NCBI RefSeq assembly: GCF_026240095.1
Contig: NZ_JAPIVG010000001.1
Coordinates: 62,001-126,000, forward strand
Direction of reading: 5' to 3'
DNA length: 64,000 nt
From: Pedobacter sandarakinus
Lineage (GTDB): Bacteria; Bacteroidota; Bacteroidia; Sphingobacteriales; Sphingobacteriaceae
Under the pieces are notes generated by a model, which was not told the DNA's origin, searched no databases, and saw nothing but the letters and a program-made list of their open reading frames with translations. The position numbers and the translations under genes were made by a program. Below, in pieces: positions 54,807-64,000 of this stretch (within the stretch, counting starts at the first letter, position 1; each line of letters begins with the position of its first letter).

Positions 54807-56877
54807 AACGCTTTCTTAAAAACCATTCGGTGGCCAATAGAGCTACAATTAATCCGAACAGCCATTTCATATTGATAAGCTCATTATAGGTTCGGTCTTC
54901 GTAGCTTATGGTTTTAATATTTTCATTTTTTAGAATTTCATCGGCAATTTGCAGCAGGTTTGCAGGCATAAACAGCTTACCATTGCTTTGCTTCGAGATG
55001 GTATTAAGCAATTGGTGGTTAGCAGTAGTTTGCTGAAACTCGGCAACAAGTGCATTAACATAAAAACTGCCCGTAGCTGCGAGCTTGTTTTCTCCTAAAG
55101 TGGTTTTTGCAACATAAGTATAATTACCAGCGGGCATAGCGCCAGCATCTAACTGATAAGCATTTTCAGTTTTTGAAAAAATATAGTTGAAAACCCTACC
55201 TGCCTCATTTTTAATTTGCAAAGCTACTTCGGGTTGGTTGGTGGGTTCATAACTTTCGTTGTACAAAGTGCCATTAAACTGAACAGCTTCATTCTCATCA
55301 TATGCAGATTTTGAGGTAAAAACCTTAAACCTCCTTTTATCATCTTTTATAGAGAGGAATTGTATTGTTTTAGCAATTAAATCATTTAAAATAGATGGAT
55401 TTTCTTCATTTGCTGCGGCTGATAATTTCCAGCGCCATAATCCCTCACCCAAAAGGTAACCTCGCTTTAATCCATTATCAGTAGTAAAGAATAGCAATGG
55501 CTGCTGCGTATTTACTTTGCCAATACGTTGGTTAAAAATTGGCGTGATGGTTGTGTTTAAGGTCAACCTACCAAAAGGCATCAATAAAGGATCGTAAGTA
55601 GAGAAAGATTTTTTCTCTACTTCTGATAAACTGAAACTGGAAAAATCGCTAGCTACGGTTGGGTATACCTCTTGCAACGACCCAGTAGCACCGCCAATGT
55701 TCACCTGTTTTTGCATTTGGTTAAAAGCATTTATTCCGCTTTGCGCACCTAAAATAAACCAAAGTGGTTTTTTTAAATTTGATATTTTCTGAGTAAAACC
55801 AGCAGATAAATTCTGGGCATCGGGCATTTGATAGAGCACAATCAAATCGAATTTTGCAGCATCGACCGTTGCTAGATCCTCAGCCAATACAAGTTTGGCT
55901 TCATAATGCTTATTGAGCGAAATGGCATCCCTTAGCACGGTTAAATCAGGGTGTGGTGCCGCGGCTGCAAGCAAAACCTTTTGCCGCCCATCAATTACTT
56001 CAACATAAAATGTTTGACTATTATTCTTTAAAGTGATTTCATTAGGAAGCGAACTTAATCCAATGGTAAATTTTTGAACGCCAATTTTTCCAGCATGTAA
56101 CTTTACTGGAACGGTTTTAATGAAAGCATTACCACTAATCGCGACTGTTTGCTGTGAAACTTTATCTCCGTTTTGGTTAACAGTTAAAGTGGCATTTTCG
56201 CCAGTGCTCTGGTAGGCCTGCACCTGAACTTCTACAGTAAAATCATCATCAAGGTAAACAATGTTATTGTAATTCACGTTCGCGATAAGCAAATCTCGTT
56301 TAGGAATGCTATCGCCAAGAGCAATGGTATATATGGGTGAGTTAATTTGCCCTATTCCGTATAGCGGGTTGCCACCACGATTGAAGATTCCATCTGTTGC
56401 CAAAATTATGGCGCCAACATTTCTATTGGTGTATTCATCTTTTATCTTTTGGAAAAACAGTGATGCATCTGTAATTTTTCCCTTGTTACTAAAGCTGAGT
56501 CCATCTTTAACCTCATCTGAAAAATTATAAGTTTCAACTTCATATTTTTCTGACAAGCGATCTTGTAAAGTTTTTAAGTTTTGTTCGTACAATTTCTGAT
56601 CAAAACCTGATGGCTTCACCTGCCCAATTGATAACGAATTATCCTGGCCAATTACAATGATTGGCTTATCTAAAGTATAATTAAGTGTTTTGATTAATGG
56701 CGAAAACAATAACCAGGCAATGGCGCTAACCTCAATAATTCGAAGTGCTATTAATCCATACCGTAGTTTTTGATTTAAATTATTATTGCTACGATAGAGT
56801 AACCACGCATATAAAATGCCTAATGCCAAACAGCCGATAAATGAGATGATAGAAGTACCTGAAAAAAAGCCATTCAT
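54793..56877 (-). CDS. Membrane-anchored vWA-like protein
   Basis: A 694-residue protein with two N-terminal membrane segments (to about residue 60) and one near the C-terminus (LFGLIVALLATEWFLRKRY). Between these is a von Willebrand A-like domain with a MIDAS motif D79-N-S-L-S83 and T161-D-G163. A long beta-rich region follows, and a Rossmann-like part (VLLAAAAPHPDLTVLRDAI) may be a class I glutamine amidotransferase-like fold. This is a Bacteroidota membrane family of unknown role, often compared with Bat proteins. It overlaps the TRIC gene by 14 nt. Confidence 0.8.
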   Translation of the reverse strand: MNGFFSGTSIISFIGCLALGILYAWLLYRSNNNLNQKLRYGLIALRIIEVSAIAWLLFSPLIKTLNYTLDKPIIVIGQDNSLSIGQVKPSGFDQKLYEQNLKTLQDRLSEKYEVETYNFSDEVKDGLSFSNKGKITDASLFFQKIKDEYTNRNVGAIILATDGIFNRGGNPLYGIGQINSPIYTIALGDSIPKRDLLIANVNYNNIVYLDDDFTVEVQVQAYQSTGENATLTVNQNGDKVSQQTVAISGNAFIKTVPVKLHAGKIGVQKFTIGLSSLPNEITLKNNSQTFYVEVIDGRQKVLLAAAAPHPDLTVLRDAISLNKHYEAKLVLAEDLATVDAAKFDLIVLYQMPDAQNLSAGFTQKISNLKKPLWFILGAQSGINAFNQMQKQVNIGGATGSLQEVYPTVASDFSSFSLSEVEKKSFSTYDPLLMPFGRLTLNTTITPIFNQRIGKVNTQQPLLFFTTDNGLKRGYLLGEGLWRWKLSAAANEENPSILNDLIAKTIQFLSIKDDKRRFKVFTSKSAYDENEAVQFNGTLYNESYEPTNQPEVALQIKNEAGRVFNYIFSKTENAYQLDAGAMPAGNYTYVAKTTLGENKLAATGSFYVNALVAEFQQTTANHQLLNTISKQSNGKLFMPANLLQIADEILKNENIKTISYEDRTYNELINMKWLFGLIVALLATEWFLRKRYGEL

Positions 56878-56954
56878 ATTTTATAAAGATGTGAATTTTG
56901 AGGTGAAATTCAAGTTTTTTTCATGCATAAACCAGTCAAAAACCAGGTTCCAAA

Positions 56955-56962
56955 CAAAGATA
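56955..56962 (-). promoter_or_regulatory. -7 promoter element before the vWA gene, TATCTTTG
   Basis: Minus-strand match to TAnnTTTG, 77 nt before the ATG at 56877. Weak support, since the -33 box is not evident. Confidence 0.35.
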
Positions 56963-57141
56963 TTTGAAGCTTAACATTATTAGACAAATCACTTTGATTA
57001 GGTTTCAAATCTGTATTAATGGAAATACCTTTACAAATTACTTTGAAAAAACAGAATCCAAGATGAGAATCGATACAAAATAAATTCATAGCTTTCGGAT
57101 TGTTGGCAGTAAAGTATTAGCTTTAGCACAAAGTAAAATTT

Positions 57142-57876
57142 ATGAAATTTCAGTTTTTAACAATTTTATTGATGCTAAGCATGATGGTAAATGCCCAGGA
57201 AAATTTCAAAAAAGACCAGATACAATTCGAACGAGTTGGGAAAGCCTATACTGAAAAATGGGAGGTACTACAAAAATTTTTAAAATCTGATGGTTTTGGC
57301 GAAGATTTCTCTATGTTGATTAATGCTTACAAAGCAGAAGGGAAATTAGAGGTTTGGTTAAAGAACAAATCAGGCAAAAAATATGCTATTTTTCGAATTT
57401 ACGATTTCTGTGCACATTCGGGGAAACTAGGACCAAAAATTACTGAAGGAGATTTGCAAACGCCCGAAGGGTTTTACTACATCAACATATTTAATCCTTT
57501 AAGTTCATATTACTTATCCTTAGGAATAAATTATCCTAATGAGGTAGATGTAGCAAGAACGGGAAAAGATCGGAAACCAGGTGGAGATATTTACATTCAT
57601 GGCGATTGCGTTACGGTGGGCTGCATTCCACTTACCGATGAAAAAATTAAAGAAGTGTATTTGTTGGCACTAGAGGCAAAAAATGCTGGACAGGAAGAAA
57701 TCCCAGTAAATATTTATCCGTTTAGAATGAATGATGGAAATATGAAAAAATATGGGGTACAATTTCCAACACAGATCGCTTTTTGGAAAACGCTACAACC
57801 TGGTTATGTTGCATTTGAAAAGAATAGTATTCTTCCAACTATTGTGCAGGAAAATGGAAAATATCTGATAAAATAA
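57142..57876 (+). CDS. Murein L,D-transpeptidase family protein (YafK-like)
   Basis: A 244-residue exported enzyme (signal peptide MKFQFLTILLMLSMMVNAQ) of the YkuD family. The catalytic motif is complete: YIHGDCVTVGCIPLTD, with His153 and the nucleophile Cys161. The region before it (LQTPEGFYYINIFNP) is typical of the YafK subgroup, which in E. coli acts on peptidoglycan-lipoprotein or peptidoglycan cross-links. It stands alone; a 264-bp space lies upstream with no clear promoter. Confidence 0.9.
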   Translation: MKFQFLTILLMLSMMVNAQENFKKDQIQFERVGKAYTEKWEVLQKFLKSDGFGEDFSMLINAYKAEGKLEVWLKNKSGKKYAIFRIYDFCAHSGKLGPKITEGDLQTPEGFYYINIFNPLSSYYLSLGINYPNEVDVARTGKDRKPGGDIYIHGDCVTVGCIPLTDEKIKEVYLLALEAKNAGQEEIPVNIYPFRMNDGNMKKYGVQFPTQIAFWKTLQPGYVAFEKNSILPTIVQENGKYLIK

Positions 57877-57916
57877 AAGGCGTGAGGTTTAGGGATTTAC
57901 CCTCAACTCACACCTT
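57877..57916. terminator. Hairpin between the L,D-transpeptidase and fabG genes
   Basis: AAGG (57877-57880) with CCTT (57913-57916), GTGAG (57882-57886) with CTCAC (57907-57911) and AGGG with CCCT form one interrupted stem between convergent genes. It resembles the GGCGTAAGGT-type hairpin at 42690. Confidence 0.5.
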
Positions 57917-57976
57917 CAAATTAACATCCAGAAGAGAAAACCTCCCACCCTGGATCTTTATATCATCAACTTTAGT

Positions 57977-58720
57977 TTAAAGCATCCCCCCACAAACTGA
58001 TAAAGTTTGTCCGGTTACATAAGCGCTCATATCTGAAGCTAAAAATACACAAACATTAGCGATATCTTCCGTTTCGCCAGCACGTTTCAATGGGATGTCT
58101 TTTTCCCAACCGGCAACAACTGCCGGGTCTAAAACAGCAGTCATTTCGGTACGGATAAAACCCGGAGCGACTACATTAGCACGAATATTTCGTGAACCAA
58201 GTTCTTTAGCTACTGATTTGGTAAACCCAATAATACCTGCTTTAGAGGCGGCGTAATTTGCTTGTCCCGCATTCCCCTGAACACCTACTACAGAACTCAT
58301 ATTTATAAAAACTCCTTTTCGGGCTCTCATCATTATCCTGGAAGCAGCTTTGGTTACATTGAAGATAGATTTTAGGTTGATATTAATCACATCATCCCAG
58401 TTTTCCTCACTCATGCGCATCAGTAAACCATCTTTGGTAATACCGGCATTGTTCACTACGATATCAATTCCACCAAAATCTGCAACAATATCATTAATTA
58501 ACTGCTCTGCCTGATCAAATTTTGAGGCATCAGAACGATAGCCTTTAACTTTCGTACCAAAGCTTTGCAATTCTTGCTCTAAAGCTTCGCCTTGCGCTAC
58601 AGATGATAAGTATGTGAATGCCACATTAGCACCTTGTTCGGCGAATTTCTCGGCAATTTTGCGTCCAATTCCTTTAGATGCTCCTGTAATCAGCGCTGTT
58701 TTTCCTTCTAGTAATTTCAT
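57977..58720 (-). CDS. fabG: 3-oxoacyl-[acyl-carrier-protein] reductase
   Basis: A 247-residue short-chain dehydrogenase that reduces 3-oxoacyl-ACP in fatty acid synthesis. The NADP-binding TGASKGIG is at residues 12-19, the NAG motif at 91-93, and the catalytic Ser143, Tyr156 and Lys160 have the spacing of E. coli FabG. The C-terminus ends TGQTLSVCGGML as usual for the family. It is not within a fab cluster here. Confidence 0.93.
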   Translation of the reverse strand: MKLLEGKTALITGASKGIGRKIAEKFAEQGANVAFTYLSSVAQGEALEQELQSFGTKVKGYRSDASKFDQAEQLINDIVADFGGIDIVVNNAGITKDGLLMRMSEENWDDVININLKSIFNVTKAASRIMMRARKGVFINMSSVVGVQGNAGQANYAASKAGIIGFTKSVAKELGSRNIRANVVAPGFIRTEMTAVLDPAVVAGWEKDIPLKRAGETEDIANVCVFLASDMSAYVTGQTLSVCGGML

Positions 58721-58830
58721 AAACCCTAAATCTCTTAATCGAGACTTTTAAATAATGTATAAAAATTTAAACTGTTGTAAAGTTAATATTTAATATGATT
58801 TGTTACCATGCTGCTTATCGTTCATAATTA

Positions 58831-59904
58831 CTATGCTGGCTCCTGCTGACTTAAACAGTGAAAACTTCCCAATCCCCAAATAATATCTACGGAGTTGATC
58901 CCAAGAACTTTTCTATCTGGAAAACAACTTTGAATAATGGCCAAGGCCTTTTCATCGTTTACATCATCAAAAACCGGAACGATAACCGCAGCATTCGCAA
59001 TGTAGAAGTTTGCATAAGATGCCGGCAAACGGGTATCTTCAAAGATAACGGGTGATGGCATTGGTAGTTCGACAATATTCAACGGACGTCCGTCTTTTAA
59101 CTTCATTTCTTTTAAAGCCGCTAGATTCTCTTGCAACAAAATGTAATTTTCATCAAGAGGATTGCTTTCTACTACGGTTAAAACAGTGTCTTCATTAACG
59201 AAACGGGTAATATCATCGATATGTCCATCCGTATCGTCACCTACAATTCCATCGCCTAACCACAGTACCTGATCTTGACCATAATATTCAAGCAAATACT
59301 GTTCTATTTGTACCTTCTCTAGGTGTGGATTACGATTTTCGTTTAACAAGCAAGCTGTTGTTGTTAAAATTGTGCCTGCACCATTAAATTCTACCGAACC
59401 ACCTTCCATCACAATGTCTGGCAGGAATAAAGGCAGATTGAATTTTCTGGCAATTTTCGTAGGTACGACATCATCCAAATCAAAAGGCGGATATTTGCCC
59501 CCCCAAGCATTGTAACCCCAATCTACAACGGCCTTTTCAGTTCCCCTAAGTACAAAAGCCGGTCCATGGTCTCTGCACCAGGCATCGTTGGTTTCGTTGT
59601 AAAAAAACTCAATTTGCGCTAAATTAGCTCCAACTTTATCAAGCTCAGCAACCGCAAAAGCTTTCATTTCATCATCTTTAATATTGATGCGTACTTTTTC
59701 GCCTTCTGCAACTGCTTTAATAAATTGGCAATATGGCTTGTAAATGGTTTCGATTTTACCAGGCCAGCTCGCCTCTTTGTGTGGCCAACTTAACCAGGTA
59801 GCTTCATGTTTCGCCCATTCGGCAGGAAAAGAAAAACCCTGTTGTTTAGGAGAGTAATCAAATTGATTAATATTTAATTCTTTTCTTGGAGGAAAGTTTG
59901 ACAT
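58831..59904 (-). CDS. aguA: Agmatine deiminase
   Basis: A 357-residue enzyme of the porphyromonas-type peptidylarginine deiminase family, which converts agmatine to N-carbamoylputrescine and ammonia. Motifs: EATWLSWPH near the N-terminus, NDAWCRDHGP, the EGGSVEFNG segment, GHIDDITRFV (His) and the C-terminal nucleophile Cys350 in GLGSFHCLSQQ. The partner aguB is 126 bp upstream on the same strand, together forming the agmatine-to-putrescine route. Confidence 0.94.
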   Translation of the reverse strand: MSNFPPRKELNINQFDYSPKQQGFSFPAEWAKHEATWLSWPHKEASWPGKIETIYKPYCQFIKAVAEGEKVRINIKDDEMKAFAVAELDKVGANLAQIEFFYNETNDAWCRDHGPAFVLRGTEKAVVDWGYNAWGGKYPPFDLDDVVPTKIARKFNLPLFLPDIVMEGGSVEFNGAGTILTTTACLLNENRNPHLEKVQIEQYLLEYYGQDQVLWLGDGIVGDDTDGHIDDITRFVNEDTVLTVVESNPLDENYILLQENLAALKEMKLKDGRPLNIVELPMPSPVIFEDTRLPASYANFYIANAAVIVPVFDDVNDEKALAIIQSCFPDRKVLGINSVDIIWGLGSFHCLSQQEPA

Positions 59905-60030
59905 ATGCTTTTAAGAATGAAAGACGGGTTGCCGAAATTCGATGTTTTAATTTTATCAATAGTCCGAAATTCGGATGTATAAGTTGTAGGATAGTTGGTT
60001 TATCAATCCGAAGATTATAAAGCGATCCAA

Positions 60031-60906
60031 CTAATCTCCATCGAGATATCTTTTGGTAATTGGTTGGTAAGAATCGATTCTTCTGTCTCTCAAAAATGGC
60101 CAATGCTTCCGCATAAAATCACTTTGATCTAGATCGAGCTCAACCACTTCAGTTTCTTCCTGATCGTGAGAGGCGAGATACAGTAATTTACCCTGGGCAT
60201 TAGTTGCAAAACTACCACCCCAAAATTTCATTGCACCATCTTGCTCGAAACCTACACGGTTTACACTTACCACAGGCACGCCGTTGGCAACCGAATGCGA
60301 CCTTTGGATGGTTTGCCAAGCATTGTATTGGTCTTGATTGGTTTCTTCATCCTGGTCTGTTGCCCAACCAATAGCCGTTGGATAAAACATAATATCTGCA
60401 CCCATTAACGCTGTTATGCGTGAAGCCTCCGGGTACCATTGATCCCAGCAGATGAGAATGCCGATTTTAGCAAATTTAGTCTCGAAAACTTTATAGCCTA
60501 AATCGCCCGGCGTGAAGTAAAATTTCTCATAAAAAGCAGGATCATCAGGAATGTGCATTTTGCGGTATTTGCCTAGGTAAGCACCGTCGGCATCTAAAAC
60601 TGCTGTTGTATTATGATACAAACCTTCTGCACGTTTCTCAAACAAAGATGCAATAATCACAACGCCTAGTTCCTTGGCTACCACGTGAAGTGCATTAGTT
60701 GACGGACCAGGAATGGCTTCGGCAAGATCGAAATTATCATAATCTTCTACATCACAAAAATATAAGGAAGTAAAAAGCTCTTGTAAACATACAATTTGTG
60801 CTCCTTTGGCAGCAGCATCACGCACCTTTACAATCGCCTTATCTAAATTCTCTTGCTTATTTCTAGTACAGCTCATCTGCACCAATCCAACTTTTACTTT
60901 CTTCAT
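60031..60906 (-). CDS. aguB: N-carbamoylputrescine amidase
   Basis: A 291-residue nitrilase-superfamily amidase that hydrolyses N-carbamoylputrescine to putrescine. The catalytic triad is visible: Glu43 in CLQELF, Lys116 in KYRKMHIPDD and Cys153 in ILICWDQWYPE. Length and segments PGPSTNALHVVAKELGVV and GWATDQDEETNQDQYNAWQT agree with this family. It is followed by aguA on the minus strand. Confidence 0.95.
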   Translation of the reverse strand: MKKVKVGLVQMSCTRNKQENLDKAIVKVRDAAAKGAQIVCLQELFTSLYFCDVEDYDNFDLAEAIPGPSTNALHVVAKELGVVIIASLFEKRAEGLYHNTTAVLDADGAYLGKYRKMHIPDDPAFYEKFYFTPGDLGYKVFETKFAKIGILICWDQWYPEASRITALMGADIMFYPTAIGWATDQDEETNQDQYNAWQTIQRSHSVANGVPVVSVNRVGFEQDGAMKFWGGSFATNAQGKLLYLASHDQEETEVVELDLDQSDFMRKHWPFLRDRRIDSYQPITKRYLDGD

Positions 60907-60992
60907 GATCTTTTTAAACTATCTAATGGTTAAAGGAGAGATATTTGCGATAATTCTCACCCATTACAAAACCACGCATTCAAAATTTTCGT

Positions 60993-61000
60993 CAAAGTTA
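60993..61000 (-). promoter_or_regulatory. -7 promoter element of the aguBA operon, TAACTTTG
   Basis: Minus-strand match to TAnnTTTG, 86 nt before the aguB ATG (60906). No clear -33 box. Confidence 0.45.
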
Positions 61001-61084
61001 CTATTTTGTTTAAAAGTAGAACGGCATATTTATGTAATTGTTTTAGACAACAATGCTCGGTTTTGGCTAAACAGATGGCTAAAA

Positions 61085-64000
<2,916 letters not shown>

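Overview
The window looks like chromosomal DNA of a Bacteroidota bacterium of the Sphingobacteriaceae type (Pedobacter-like). Three things support this: SusC/SusD pairs, many lipoproteins and Tat-exported TIM-barrel and Gfo/Idh/MocA proteins, and upstream boxes matching the Bacteroidota -7 promoter element TAnnTTTG. Base composition is fairly even and AT-rich. I saw no rRNA, tRNA, CRISPR array, prophage or intact insertion sequence. Genus assignment is inference.

Layout. 1-9.8 kb is mainly housekeeping: the end of an ABC-2 exporter operon, a pheS operon with a degenerate Rieske-like lipoprotein and a TetR regulator joined by 1-nt overlaps, kbl, a DUF5686 outer-membrane-type protein and trhO. 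9.9-33 kb is a polysaccharide utilization locus (PUL). It holds a one-component propeller/Y_Y_Y/HTH sensor-regulator, two susC-susD-LamG triplets whose promoters share phased sequence blocks, two GH144-type (endo-beta-1,2-glucanase family) lipoproteins, a GH43-like/discoidin/FN3 protein, a GH3 beta-glucosidase and an alpha/beta-hydrolase. The GH144 + GH3 combination points to beta-1,2-glucan as substrate. A small decayed element carrying a GxxExxY-family relic and bounded by inverted repeats sits inside the PUL.

33-35 kb holds yebC and a short-chain threonine dehydrogenase, the pathway partner of kbl 28 kb away. 35.3-46.7 kb is one long + strand gene run that I interpret as a periplasmic 3-keto-glycoside pathway. 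It has a Tat-exported small subunit, a GMC flavoprotein with a C-x5-C-x3-C motif and a monohaem cytochrome c (a LacABC-like glucoside 3-dehydrogenase), plus two Gfo/Idh/MocA oxidoreductases, a DUF1080 (3-keto-disaccharide hydrolase) protein, four TIM-barrel isomerase/epimerase-like proteins and an MFS transporter. Together with the PUL, this suggests two different ways of breaking glycosidic bonds, hydrolytic and oxidative, lying side by side.

46.7-64 kb returns to core functions: a lamin-tail-domain protein, asd, a frameshifted CDP-alcohol phosphatidyltransferase, dacB (PBP4), a CBM-esterase, eno, a DivIC-like protein, a TRIC/YadS channel, a vWA membrane protein, an L,D-transpeptidase, fabG, aguA/aguB for putrescine from agmatine, and a GH2 beta-galactosidase cut by the window end.
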